Source: Planctomycetota bacterium
GTDB lineage: Bacteria > Planctomycetota > Planctomycetia > Pirellulales > Pirellulaceae
DNA: 64,000 nucleotides
Direction of reading: 5' to 3'
NCBI GenBank assembly: GCA_014381825.1
Contig: JACNKX010000237.1
Span: 1 to 64,000 of the forward strand
The translations under genes and the position numbers were made by a program. Positions 42,734 to 51,799 of the stretch are shown here, in pieces (position 1 is the first letter of the stretch; each line of letters opens with the position of its first letter). The notes beneath the pieces are model-generated. The model saw only the letters and a list, made by a program, of their open reading frames with translations. It was not told the origin of the DNA and searched no databases.

Positions 42734-45070
42734 ATGGACACCGACGAGCGCACAACCGGGCTGAGCCGACGCCTCTTCTACTGGTGGGCAGATCATCCTG
42801 CGGCGCATGTTTGTGTGCTGTTCGTGATGTCGTCGCTGGCGATCATCGGCCACGTCAAACCGTCTCTCGTCCGCGATCTCATCACGCCGTTACAAGTCGA
42901 GGACGAAGAGCCTCAAGTTCAACAGCCCGTTGTCACGAGCAACAGCGCCCCAACGGAAGAACCGCCCGATGTACAGCCATTCCAAGTGGCGGGAGGCGAG
43001 TGTGTGGTTGTCGCGACCAGTGAAGATTTCTTTACGACGGAGAGCCTGACTGCGATTCGGAGTGTCGTTTCTGACCTCGAATCGCTTCCGCAGGTGTCGC
43101 GCATATTATGGATCGAAAGCGTTCCGGGATTGAATCTGTTTGGATTGCCCGAGTCGCTGTTACCGCGATCGAACGCTTCCGAGCGACAGATGCAACTCGG
43201 TCGTCAGCGAACGCTCGAGAATCCGTTTGCCGTTGGGCAACTAGTTTCGACCGACGGTAAGACGATGCTTCTCCATCTCCAGATGGACTGGTTCTATGTA
43301 ACGACCGACGCGGCATGTACGACCGCGTTGCGCGAGACAGCCGAAGCGGCGACCGCGAATGTGCCCGGTGCCGACTTGCAATTCCAAGTGACGGGTTCCG
43401 CGCCGTTGTATCTGATGATGGCTCACAATCATATGCATGATTCATGGCGTTATCAGGCGATTGGCTACAGCATCATGCTGCTCAGCGCGTTGATATTGTT
43501 TCGCGGATTTTCCGCGGTCACCATCGTCGCAATCGCGCCAGCGATGGGTGTCTTCTGGACGATGGGAATGCTGCACTTCTTTGACTTTCAAGACAATCCA
43601 TTCAACGACATTATCGTGCCTGTGCTGATCAGCCTTGTTGGACTGACCGACGCCGTTCACTTGATGGTTGAAATTCGAAATCAGCGCAGCTCGGGGTTAG
43701 ACACTCGGCAAGCGACGCGACGCGGGGTGGCACGTGTTGGACTTGCGTGCCTCCTGACCAGTGTGACCACGGCCATCGGATTCGCCAGTCTTTCGCAGGC
43801 TCATCACGAGATCGTTCGGGAGTTCGGTTGGTGTTGCGTACTCGGCGTAACAGCGACGTTCATCAGCGTGTTAACGATCGTGCCGCTTGGTTGCCGTTCG
43901 CCTTTGGGATGGCGGTTGCATGTTGGTCTTGGCAAGAGCCTAGTGGATGGCCAACTTCGGCGCATCGGGCCGCTAGTCGCTTGGATCTTGCGACATGATC
44001 GAAAGGTCGCGTGGCTGGCGATCGCGACAACGGTTGCTCTCGCAGGCATCTGCACTCAGTTGAAGCCGGACCAAAAGCGGTACAGCGGTCTGAGTGAATC
44101 GGGCGAAGCCGCCAAAGCTTTGCGTCATCTCGATCACTCGCTTGGCGGATTAGAGTTTGGGTTCGTCCGCATCTCGTGGAACGACGCCGCAACCGAAGGC
44201 GAGTTACTGGAAGTTCTGCTCGAAGTCGAACGCGCCCTCGCCGGCGAGCCGCTGATCGGGCATCCCCTCGGGTTGCACGAGTTGTTAGCCGCGTTGCCCG
44301 GCGACGGTCCGGCGGACGAGCGAATGTCGCTGCTGGAACTCTTGCCGGCAGAGCTGAAGCGGTCCTTTTACATTCCTGAACTTCGCCGGGCGACCGTGCA
44401 ATTTCGCGTGCAGGACATCGGGATCGCCCAATACGGTCCGGTGTTCGAACGCATCGAGGCGGGATTCGCTGATATCGCGGAACACCATCCAGAATTCTAC
44501 TTGGAGCTGACGGGCGACGCTGTTTGGCGGTGGCGAAACATTTATCAGATCGTGACGGACTTAGCGACGAGTCTGGGAACTGCGAGCATTGTGATCTGGT
44601 TGATTCTGACGATTGCTTATCGTTCGATTCGCGTCGGATTGATATCGCTCGTACCGAACCTGTTCCCGCTAGTTGCGACGGGAGCGATGTTGTGCCTTGC
44701 TGGCCAGTATCTCGAGCTGGTGACCGTTTGCGTGTTTACGATCTGCTTAGGTATTGCCGTCGATGATACGATCCACTTCTTGACGCGTTACGTCGAAGAA
44801 ACGAGTACCGGCGACGAACATCGAGAGATGATCCAACGAGCCTTCACTGGCGTCGGCTCTGCGCTCTTGATGACAACGATTGTTCTGGTCACCGGAATGA
44901 TGACTGCGGTATTCGGTGACGCTCGCGACGCGCGGCTGTTCGGCATTATGGGTGCGATCACACTGACATCGGCGCTCTTCGCAGACATTTTCTTTCTGCC
45001 AGCGCTTCTCAACCGCTTCGCAAAAACGTCTCGCAGAGAGCCCAATACGAAGGTGCGATCAGACGGCTAA
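42734..45070 (+). CDS. RND/MMPL-type membrane transporter
   Basis: A 778-residue inner-membrane protein of the MMPL/Patched-like RND superfamily. One N-terminal span (about 25-43), a large periplasmic domain, a first span bundle (about 237-395) with LISLVGLTDAVHLMVEIR, a second periplasmic domain (about 440-605) and a second bundle (about 610-765) with GIAVDDTIHFLTRYVEE, the proton-relay type signature. Relatives move lipids, hopanoids or other hydrophobic molecules by proton motive force. Directly after the redoxin-cytochrome-copper protein (24-bp gap), so it may export or import what that enzyme oxidises. Its last 4 bp overlap the convergent zinc-ribbon gene. Confidence 0.93.
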   Translation: MDTDERTTGLSRRLFYWWADHPAAHVCVLFVMSSLAIIGHVKPSLVRDLITPLQVEDEEPQVQQPVVTSNSAPTEEPPDVQPFQVAGGECVVVATSEDFFTTESLTAIRSVVSDLESLPQVSRILWIESVPGLNLFGLPESLLPRSNASERQMQLGRQRTLENPFAVGQLVSTDGKTMLLHLQMDWFYVTTDAACTTALRETAEAATANVPGADLQFQVTGSAPLYLMMAHNHMHDSWRYQAIGYSIMLLSALILFRGFSAVTIVAIAPAMGVFWTMGMLHFFDFQDNPFNDIIVPVLISLVGLTDAVHLMVEIRNQRSSGLDTRQATRRGVARVGLACLLTSVTTAIGFASLSQAHHEIVREFGWCCVLGVTATFISVLTIVPLGCRSPLGWRLHVGLGKSLVDGQLRRIGPLVAWILRHDRKVAWLAIATTVALAGICTQLKPDQKRYSGLSESGEAAKALRHLDHSLGGLEFGFVRISWNDAATEGELLEVLLEVERALAGEPLIGHPLGLHELLAALPGDGPADERMSLLELLPAELKRSFYIPELRRATVQFRVQDIGIAQYGPVFERIEAGFADIAEHHPEFYLELTGDAVWRWRNIYQIVTDLATSLGTASIVIWLILTIAYRSIRVGLISLVPNLFPLVATGAMLCLAGQYLELVTVCVFTICLGIAVDDTIHFLTRYVEETSTGDEHREMIQRAFTGVGSALLMTTIVLVTGMMTAVFGDARDARLFGIMGAITLTSALFADIFFLPALLNRFAKTSRREPNTKVRSDG

Positions 45071-45291
45071 GCAAATTCCGCGTGCAACTCGACTCGACGC
45101 AAGAGGTCATCGGCCCGCTGTAAGAGTGAATCGCACCACGCATCCCGCGGAACGCAATCTGAGGAATCCTCAGAAGCGATAAACTCTGCCTTGCAATGTT
45201 GGCAGATGACGCGCCGTTCAAGGAAGGCACCCCGAACACGAAGCTTGCGGCTACACGCAGGGCAGTCTTGAGAGAAACTTGTATTGATCAT
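45067..45291 (-). CDS. Small zinc-ribbon protein
   Basis: A 74-residue soluble protein. QDCPACSRKLRVRG and VICQHCKAEFIAS form a zinc ribbon (C-P-x-C and C-x-x-C about 17 residues apart). The second half is helical (LLQRADDLLRRVEL). The ribbon is a common planctomycete N-terminal module, often fused to response regulators or membrane domains; here it stands alone. GGGAAG precedes the ATG. Target unknown. Confidence 0.8.
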   Translation of the reverse strand: MINTSFSQDCPACSRKLRVRGAFLERRVICQHCKAEFIASEDSSDCVPRDAWCDSLLQRADDLLRRVELHAEFA

Positions 45292-45664
45292 GAATTACTT
45301 CCCTGTGAGATTCGTCGTGCGTCGGCGCGAGTTTGTCAGCCGATCCTGGCTGAAGTTCATAGCGTTGCGAATTTCATACCAAGTGAATAGGCTCGACGTG
45401 CAACTCGTGTGTTCAACAGGCTTTGTTGTTCTTTTGGATTAGTTCGAGGTTAGCAAACGTCTGTCACATTTACACAATGAGCCTTTCACCAAGAACATTT
45501 TACAGAGCCGATTGCGAAGCTTTGTTGGCAAGTAGACACGTCAGGCAAGCTGTTAGGTTCGCGATGAATTGATCAGCCGTTAGCATTGGAACTGAAAACC
45601 GAGTCGTACCTCCGCCGATATACTATCGCACAACCATGCCGAACATCATGAAAGGGTCGACCTG
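45292..45664. other. Spacer with no recognisable gene
   Basis: AT-richer than its surroundings. No frame with coding character. A TATACT hexamer at 45619-45624 could be a -10 box for the small gene at 45665, but no -35 lies at proper spacing. Confidence 0.5.
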
Positions 45665-45832
45665 ATGGAACAGCCTCAAAGTGGCAACTTACCGACGCTC
45701 GAATCCAACAACGATCAACTGCTCCAGGAACTTCATCAACTCGCGACTCACATTAAGCAACCCGACCAACATCAGCAGCACGACGATTCGCATGGTGGGC
45801 AGGCCCAGCACTACTTCGAAACGGGGAGATGA
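45665..45832 (+). CDS. Small hydrophilic protein (55 residues)
   Basis: A 55-codon frame starting MEQPQSGNLPTL and rich in Gln, His and Asp (NDQLLQELHQLATHI in the middle looks like an amphipathic helix). It ends with two TGA codons (45830-45835) that overlap the likely start region of the next small gene in another frame. AAGGGTCGA lies upstream. No family recognised. Moderate to low confidence. Confidence 0.4.
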   Translation: MEQPQSGNLPTLESNNDQLLQELHQLATHIKQPDQHQQHDDSHGGQAQHYFETGR

Positions 45833-45839
45833 TGAGCCA

Positions 45840-46079
45840 TTGGTGCTGCGAGAAGAGGTGACGGTGGGCTCTCTCTGCCAATCTTGCACGAACGTGCGTC
45901 GGGTCGTTTCGGGAACTGGGTCGATCTTCTGGCTGTGTGAGTTGGCGCACTCGGATGACCGATTCACGAAGTACCCACCGCAACCCATTGTGCGTTGCAT
46001 TGGATTCACGGCGATCGAGTCAACTTCAGATAAGCCTCTGCATAACGGCGACCAAGCTCCCGATATCCCGCCGTGTTAA
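45840..46079 (+). CDS. Small Cys-containing protein of the CxxC...YPPQPV type
   Basis: From TTG 45840 (or GTG 45843, 45858) the frame codes up to 79 residues: VGSLCQSCTNVRRVVSGTGS, quoted at limit, then FWLCELAHSDDRFTKYPPQP and VRCIGF. The C-x-x-C, later C, and KYPPQPxxxCxGF pattern is a recurrent small bacterial protein that probably binds zinc. It has no ATG in frame. GGGGAG (45823-45828) suits the TTG. The C-terminal 25 residues overlap the convergent esterase gene by 74 bp and look less conserved. It may be coupled to, or reached by +1 shift from, the preceding frame. Confidence 0.55.
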   Translation: MVLREEVTVGSLCQSCTNVRRVVSGTGSIFWLCELAHSDDRFTKYPPQPIVRCIGFTAIESTSDKPLHNGDQAPDIPPC

Positions 46080-46815
46080 AATGGACTTCGTCACCCTTAT
46101 GGGCCAATCGGTCTGAGTTGACGAACGCCGTACTTGCAACTTTGGTGGGCAGGCTTTGCTGGGCGGCATCGACCAACTTCTTTGCATCACTCCAGGGACG
46201 CTCTTCGAATTGTCCCATTTGACCGGCGATGAACGGAACTGCTGGAGCTTTCAGTTCGTTGCGAAAGCGGGCGATCAATTCGTGTAGTTTCTGCTCGTGA
46301 ACTTCGGCGGCTCCAGGCTTCGAATCAGATTCACCCTGGTGCCACAGAATCCCTTTCAAGACTCCGACCTTCAGCGCATGTTTGGCCCGTTTGATCGCAT
46401 CGTCGTAGGGATGGCTCTTCGTTTGCGAGTGATATCCGCCGGGCTCCCAACTGGAAATCGGCGAACCGCCCGCCGCGCATGGGATTAACCCGATCGTGAC
46501 ATTCGGATTCGCCGAAGCGATCTCGATTCCAAACGTCCGACCGATCCCGACACCAGCGATGGGCTTGTCGAAGTGCAATGGATCGATCGCGGGAGACCAT
46601 TCGTTTCCCTTTGTAAGCGTGAGAACACGCGAATGTGGCTCTCGATCTTCGTCACCAACTTTGCCACGTCCTGCCATATTAGACTGTCCGACGAGCAAGA
46701 AAAGGTGAAAGTTCTCCTTCCGCGGCAACTCGATCTTGAGCCCATCATCGGCCTGGATGAAGCCCGCAATCGGAAGAAGTAATAGCGCGACTAGAAACCT
46801 GTAAGTGTTGATCAT
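46006..46815 (-). CDS. Secreted sialate O-acetylesterase-like (SASA) hydrolase
   Basis: A 269-residue secreted esterase. Signal peptide MINTYRFLVALLLLPIAGFI, then block I LLVGQSNMAGRGKV (nucleophile Ser), IGLIPCAAGGSPISSWEPG, WHQGESDSKPG and the final VHFNTAGYRELG (His). This is the SASA/DUF303 fold that deacetylates sugars. The frame starts at 47073 but the upstream part lacks conserved sequence; ATG 46815 starts the signal peptide, with GGGGGA before it. Divergent from the DUF1080 gene (130-bp spacer). Confidence 0.92.
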   Translation of the reverse strand: MINTYRFLVALLLLPIAGFIQADDGLKIELPRKENFHLFLLVGQSNMAGRGKVGDEDREPHSRVLTLTKGNEWSPAIDPLHFDKPIAGVGIGRTFGIEIASANPNVTIGLIPCAAGGSPISSWEPGGYHSQTKSHPYDDAIKRAKHALKVGVLKGILWHQGESDSKPGAAEVHEQKLHELIARFRNELKAPAVPFIAGQMGQFEERPWSDAKKLVDAAQQSLPTKVASTAFVNSDRLAHKGDEVHFNTAGYRELGRRYAEAYLKLTRSP

Positions 46816-46945
46816 CGAATTTTCCCCCACCCAGAGCATCGGGCGAGCTTTTTGTTGAAATCGGAAGCGTTTTGAGTTACGACTTATCATACTTGCTGTC
46901 ACTCCCTCCCGCCTCTGAACCTCCTGCCAGAAAGCTGAACTAATC

Positions 46946-48283
46946 ATGAACCACGTTCCATCGCTCGCGAGTTGCCTGCGCCCCTTTCTTTTCGTAGCCG
47001 TACTTTGCCTGACATGTGTGGTCGTTAATGCTGCTGACTCGGAAGTGCCGGAAGGATTCCGCGCATTGTTCAACGACGAAAACCTGGATGGCTGGCATGG
47101 CGATAACCCTCACACGACTGCCAAGGCTGCGGAGGGTAAACGTGAGGAAGCGATCGCCGCACAGCAAGAAGAGTTCAAGGCACACTGGAGCGTCGAGAGT
47201 GGCGAACTCGTCAACGACGGGCACGGGCCTTATGCGACGACAAGCGACGAATTCGGCGACATGGAGTTTACACTCGAGTACAAAACGGTGGCTAAAGCGG
47301 ATAGCGGCATTTATTTGCGAGGGACGCCGCAAGTGCAGATCTGGGACTACACGAAGGAAGGTGGCAAGTGGGATCGCAACGCCGACAAGGGATCGGGAGG
47401 GTTGTTCAATAACACGAAGGGAGCGGCAGGCCAGCTTCCCATTTCTCTTGCCGATAAGAAGTTCGGCGAATGGAACAAATTTCAGATCATTCAACTTGGC
47501 AGTCGAACGACTGTCTATCTGAATGACAAGATGGTTGTCGACAACGCGATCATGGAGAACTACTGGGACAAGACTCGTCAGAGCCCGCTGCCGGCTCGCG
47601 GCCCGATTCATCTACAAACTCATGGCGGCGAGATTCGCTGGCGGAATATTCACGTACGCGATATTCCGATCGATGAAGCCAATGCACGGCTTCGTGGCAA
47701 CGACGAAGCAGCTGGCTTCTCTTCGATCTTCAACGGCAATGACTTTTCCGGTTGGACGGGGGCTGTGGAAAACTACGAGGTGCGGGACGGAGCCATCGTC
47801 TGCAAAGAGGGGCACGGCGGCAATCTGTTCACGGAAGAAGAGTACGCCGATTTTGCCGTCCGCGTCGAATTCAAACTGCCACCAGGCGGCAACAACGGTT
47901 TGGCGATCCGCTATCCCGGCAAGGGGCAGCCTTCTTACGAAGCCATGACCGAGCTGCAGGTCTTGGACGATACGGCGGAGAAATACGCGAAGCTCGATCC
48001 GCGACAGTACCATGGTTCTGTATACGGCATGGTGCCCGCTCACCGCGGCTACTTGCGACCAGTTGGCGAGTGGAATTATCAGGAAGTGACCGTCCAAGGT
48101 TCGACGATCAAAGTAGAACTTAACGGCAGCGTCATTGTGGACGCGGACGTCAGCAAAGTTACCGAATTCAAAGACGATACCCCGCACCCTGGCAAGGATC
48201 TCAAGCAAGGCCACTTCGGATTCGCTGGCCACAATGATCCCGTCATGTTCCGAAACATTGCGATTAAGAAGCTGGAGCAATAA
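46946..48283 (+). CDS. Secreted protein with two 3-keto-disaccharide hydrolase (DUF1080) domains
   Basis: A 445-residue protein with signal peptide (ending VVNA). Two DUF1080 domains: first about 33-232 (GFRALFNDENLDGWHG, SGIYLRGTPQVQIWDY, GPIHLQTHGGEIRWRNI), second about 247-443 (GFSSIFNGNDFSGWTGAVEN, quoted at limit, NNGLAIRYPG, QVLDDTAEKYAKL, GHFGFAGHNDPVMFRNI). DUF1080 enzymes cleave 3-keto-glucosides and are numerous in planctomycetes. The double domain may reflect two sites or one inactive copy. Ends 6 bp before the convergent hydrolase gene. Confidence 0.95.
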   Translation: MNHVPSLASCLRPFLFVAVLCLTCVVVNAADSEVPEGFRALFNDENLDGWHGDNPHTTAKAAEGKREEAIAAQQEEFKAHWSVESGELVNDGHGPYATTSDEFGDMEFTLEYKTVAKADSGIYLRGTPQVQIWDYTKEGGKWDRNADKGSGGLFNNTKGAAGQLPISLADKKFGEWNKFQIIQLGSRTTVYLNDKMVVDNAIMENYWDKTRQSPLPARGPIHLQTHGGEIRWRNIHVRDIPIDEANARLRGNDEAAGFSSIFNGNDFSGWTGAVENYEVRDGAIVCKEGHGGNLFTEEEYADFAVRVEFKLPPGGNNGLAIRYPGKGQPSYEAMTELQVLDDTAEKYAKLDPRQYHGSVYGMVPAHRGYLRPVGEWNYQEVTVQGSTIKVELNGSVIVDADVSKVTEFKDDTPHPGKDLKQGHFGFAGHNDPVMFRNIAIKKLEQ

Positions 48284-48289
48284 CTCGCA

Positions 48290-49309
48290 TTACTCGCCAA
48301 TCGCTTCGATCTCGGCAGGTCGAATCTGTTGCTGCATGTGCGTGAGCAGGTACGGGACGTAGATGATGCCTGTGTAATGATTCGCGAGCATCTCGATGTG
48401 GTGCGACGAGTCGAGCTTGGCAGTCCGCGCCAGGAGCTGGGAGTTCGCTGGCGGAACGACTTTGTCGAACTGAGCCGAGTAAAGCCAAGTCGTCTCGGGA
48501 TCGAGCCGATGCGCGATGCGTGTCGGTTCGATCGTAGCGACTAGAGATTCGAGCTTGTCGCCCGTTAGACCAGCCTTCGTCAGTTCCTCTCGGAACTTCG
48601 CGGCGTCCTTCTCTCCGTTTTGAATTACATCATAAAGCCCACCACCAGCCAGCACGATGAAAACTTGGTCGTAACCTTTGTCGAGGCTGGCCGCCGTCGC
48701 GCAGACAAATCCGCCCAAGCTAGTCCCCTGCAAAGAAATGTTATCGGCGTTGACAAACGGCAACACAGCGACTGCGTCTCGCGCTCGGCGAACGTCCGCG
48801 ATCGCTTGACGGATTACTGGAACGAGGTTCTCTCCGCTGGGACGCTTTCCATTTGCTCGCCGCTCGCCGTAATACGGCAGTTGAATCATGAAGGCGTGAA
48901 ATCCTTGCAGCCTCAACCCGCGAGCGAACATGCGACCGACCGACATGCCGCTTCCCGACTCATGAACGACGACAACGGCTGGTGCCGCGACCGGAACTCG
49001 GTCTTCATCACGAACGATGTACCACTCTAAAGTCACTGAATCGTTCGCCGGATCGCCGGTTGGCAGTGGTGAAGGGAACTGGATCATTAAGTCGCCGCAA
49101 CGCTCGCGCGGAGCCTTGCATTGCAATCGAAACTCGGCAGCCTGCCAAAGCAAGCCATCGAGACACGCCTTAGCGTCGGCTGACGATTCGTCGCCAGGGG
49201 CCAAGCTGTCAGTGGCTACAAAGGTTTCACCGGCGACTGGAAGTTCGCCTGCGAACGTTGATGTCGAAGCACAAAGCAGAGTCAGAACAACCAAAGTCGA
49301 ACGGAACAT
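48290..49309 (-). CDS. Secreted alpha/beta hydrolase
   Basis: A 339-residue secreted protein with signal peptide (ending STFAG). Hydrolase marks: AVVVVHESGSGMSVGRMFA (oxyanion turn), nucleophile elbow ISLQGTSLGGFV (Ser in GTSLG), and a C-terminal His in HHIEMLANHYTG. Insertion with LAGGGLYDVIQ. An esterase or peptidase; substrate unknown. It starts 9 bp after the stop of the C45-like gene on the same strand, so the two are cotranscribed. Confidence 0.88.
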   Translation of the reverse strand: MFRSTLVVLTLLCASTSTFAGELPVAGETFVATDSLAPGDESSADAKACLDGLLWQAAEFRLQCKAPRERCGDLMIQFPSPLPTGDPANDSVTLEWYIVRDEDRVPVAAPAVVVVHESGSGMSVGRMFARGLRLQGFHAFMIQLPYYGERRANGKRPSGENLVPVIRQAIADVRRARDAVAVLPFVNADNISLQGTSLGGFVCATAASLDKGYDQVFIVLAGGGLYDVIQNGEKDAAKFREELTKAGLTGDKLESLVATIEPTRIAHRLDPETTWLYSAQFDKVVPPANSQLLARTAKLDSSHHIEMLANHYTGIIYVPYLLTHMQQQIRPAEIEAIGE

Positions 49310-49318
49310 CGAATAACC

Positions 49319-51190
49319 TTAATCACGGGAGAACGCAACGGCGCTCTTGGCCTTCGCACCTGGCAGCGATTGCAACAGTTTATTTAATTCCAGTCGCGCA
49401 TAAGGTTGTTCTGCTGCAGGCTTGTCGTGGCTGGCGTTTGCTACATAGAGAACACCGTCCTCGGGAACGAATAGTACATTGTGTAGATTCGATTCCATAG
49501 CGACGGGTCGACTCATAAGCCACTGACCGACCTCGGCATCAATATCGCCGTACCGCTGTGTCACTCGCTCGCGCAATTTTTCGAGCCGCGAGCCGGCCGA
49601 GAGTACAACGGCGTCCTCGATACCGGGGCCAAGCAACTCGTGCCCTTGGCCTGGCAGAATGAAATCAATGCTCTCGGGCGTCGCTGCGACGCCGACGGCT
49701 CGATTTGTTTTGCCGTCCGCAAACACATAATAGTACTCGCAAGTCCGCGGGCTCTTTGTCCAAAGATCCATCACTTCGTCGAGTGTTGAACATTCTTCGA
49801 GAGCTCTTCGCATCAACGTGGCCATCGGCACTCCGTCCCATTGGCCTTCGCCACGTCCTCCCATCTCGCCGAGCGAAATGCCGCGCGCGTTCATTCCGCT
49901 GACACTGCCGATGAAACCGGCATAGCCAATGTTGGCAAAGGCATTCTGCCCTTCTGGGGCGACAACGAACGTTGTCGCAGCATCTTGCAATCCGATCGTC
50001 GTCATGTAATCAAGCACACGACCGTGATAGAGCTTGCCGTCCTTGGTCGCCTTTCCATACACCGCAAATCCAGAACAGTGGAACAATTCAGGGAAGACGT
50101 TCAGCGTTTGCGCTAACTCATCCTCAAGGCCGAGACTGGCGGCCATCGCTCGCGTCTCTGTCTTGTGCCGTTCCGGGATATGGGGTGACAAGCGTGCGTA
50201 AGCGTCGGCGAGATCTTGACGGAACCATCGACCCGTGCGAATCGTTTGCGCAGTACCGAACGTATAGAGAACGGAATCGATGCACCGTAGTGATTCCTGT
50301 TTCAACAACTCGCCGTGGGCCTTGCCGATCTGTTGCGGAGTACCATGAAGTAACGCAACCCGCTGTCCGTCGATCCAGCGAAGTTCTCCGTGGTCGACTT
50401 TCTTGGCCGTCTGCGGTGGCGACGTGAGTCGCGATGAGGGAGCCAAGATCTCCAACGCTCGGCGAACGCCGCGAACTAGTTGCCGCTCAAGTTCACTTCG
50501 ATCCAATTCGACGACGTCCATCTCCCGCCAGTCGGCAACCGCGTTAGCTTTTGTATCTGTGTCGGAGACCACTAGTCGCACATGTGTTTCGCCGACCTGC
50601 GCTTGAATCGTCTTGCCTTCGTCTAAGAACTGAATTGAAGTCTCCTTCCCCAGATTCCAAGACGATGTGGCCCGATCAAAATGAAGCTTCAGTAAATTGG
50701 CAAGCACTAACGCCACGACTTGGGGATCGCCGCTCTGCACAATCGGTACGTAGGTAGAGACTTGCGACGCCGAACTGATTAGGCGTTTTGTGATTCCGTC
50801 CGGCGAGAGATGATCGGTTGCGTCAATCTCGCCACGTCCCACAAAGACGGTTTTGTGAAGCGGGAGCGCCATCGCCGTTATTTCGGTTCGACGGCGTAAC
50901 AGAACCGCATAGTCCTCGTGCGTCAGATCGAGATCAAACGAGCTGTCTGAGTAGCGAGCAAATCGTGCATCAACTGTATGCGAACGTCCATCGATCTTGA
51001 CGTCGACTTGCGATGTCAGCTTGAACGTCTTTCGTTGCCCTGACAAACACGCGAGGAGCGGTTGCAGTTGTCTCGCAAGCCGTGTTCGATCGTCCTCGTC
51101 CGCTCTCGCAAAAGATGAGGTCAGCGACCCCGTGATGGAGAGGACTAGTAGTAAGTGAACGGTCCAGAGGCAGCGCAACGAGATGCTCAT
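49319..51190 (-). CDS. C45-type acyltransferase/Ntn-hydrolase with N-terminal LolA-like domain
   Basis: A 623-residue secreted protein. Signal peptide (MSISLRCLWTVHLLLVLSIT) is followed by an N-terminal beta domain (about 35-265) of the LolA/outer-membrane lipoprotein sorting type (inference: FKLTSQVDVKIDG and regular strands), then a C45 acyl-CoA:6-aminopenicillanic-acid acyltransferase-like domain (about 270-620). The nucleophile is likely C372 in ELFHCSGFAVYGKAT, the site at which family members self-cleave, and DGKLYHGRVLDYM and NARGISLGEMG are family blocks. Possible role: amide or peptide cleavage of a lipid-linked substrate. Start at 51190 chosen as the signal peptide start; a second ATG at 51208 is also possible. 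Operon with the hydrolase downstream. Confidence 0.85.
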   Translation of the reverse strand: MSISLRCLWTVHLLLVLSITGSLTSSFARADEDDRTRLARQLQPLLACLSGQRKTFKLTSQVDVKIDGRSHTVDARFARYSDSSFDLDLTHEDYAVLLRRRTEITAMALPLHKTVFVGRGEIDATDHLSPDGITKRLISSASQVSTYVPIVQSGDPQVVALVLANLLKLHFDRATSSWNLGKETSIQFLDEGKTIQAQVGETHVRLVVSDTDTKANAVADWREMDVVELDRSELERQLVRGVRRALEILAPSSRLTSPPQTAKKVDHGELRWIDGQRVALLHGTPQQIGKAHGELLKQESLRCIDSVLYTFGTAQTIRTGRWFRQDLADAYARLSPHIPERHKTETRAMAASLGLEDELAQTLNVFPELFHCSGFAVYGKATKDGKLYHGRVLDYMTTIGLQDAATTFVVAPEGQNAFANIGYAGFIGSVSGMNARGISLGEMGGRGEGQWDGVPMATLMRRALEECSTLDEVMDLWTKSPRTCEYYYVFADGKTNRAVGVAATPESIDFILPGQGHELLGPGIEDAVVLSAGSRLEKLRERVTQRYGDIDAEVGQWLMSRPVAMESNLHNVLFVPEDGVLYVANASHDKPAAEQPYARLELNKLLQSLPGAKAKSAVAFSRD

Positions 51191-51325
51191 AGAATTCTCA
51201 TAGGACATGGACTGCTTGTCAGTTGCGCGAATGTGGATCGCGGATTCCATTTCACAATGCAGTTCGATACAATCGGCGACCGATCGACCGCTCTGCAAGA
51301 TAACCGCAACTCAGGAGTTCATCAA

Positions 51326-51799
51326 ATGTCAGTCAAAGCTCAACCGGACGGCTATCACTCGATTACGCCTTACTTGATCGCGAACGATGCGGCGGCGGCG
51401 ATTGAGTTTTACGAGACTGCGTTTGGTGCGACCGAACTGATGCGACTGCCGGGGCCAGGCGGCAAGGTGATGCACGCCGAGATAAAAATTGGCGATTCGC
51501 CCATTATGCTCGCCGACGAGTTTCCTGAGATGGGCATCCGCAGTGCCAAGTCTTTCGGTGGATCTCCAGTCAGTATCTTGATCTACACCGAAGATGTCGA
51601 CGCGATGTTTGCTCAAGCGATCGCTGCAGGAGCCACCGAAACGAAACCGCTCGCAGATCAATTCTATGGCGATCGATCGGGTACGGTCGAAGATCCTTTC
51701 GGACACACGTGGACGATTGCGACGCACACGGAAGATCTCACGCCCGAGGAAATCGACCGACGTTTTCAGGAAATGATGTCGCAAATGGGCGGCGGCTAG
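51326..51799 (+). CDS. VOC/PhnB-like protein
   Basis: A 157-residue cytoplasmic protein of the glyoxalase/bleomycin-resistance superfamily. PDGYHSITPYLIANDAAAAI (quoted at limit) and IEFYETAFGATEL begin the first beta-alpha-beta-beta-beta unit; FYGDRSGTVEDPFGHTWTIA closes the second. It resembles PhnB-like members, most with unknown substrate. AGGAG at 51313-51317 fixes ATG 51326 inside a longer open frame. Overlaps the convergent CoA-binding gene by 4 bp. Confidence 0.94.
   Translation: MSVKAQPDGYHSITPYLIANDAAAAIEFYETAFGATELMRLPGPGGKVMHAEIKIGDSPIMLADEFPEMGIRSAKSFGGSPVSILIYTEDVDAMFAQAIAAGATETKPLADQFYGDRSGTVEDPFGHTWTIATHTEDLTPEEIDRRFQEMMSQMGGG

Noticed and set aside
45586-45624. TTGGAA and TATACT as a promoter for the small gene at 45665
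   Set aside because: The spacing is 27 bp, far from the 17 bp optimum; only the -10 box is plausible.
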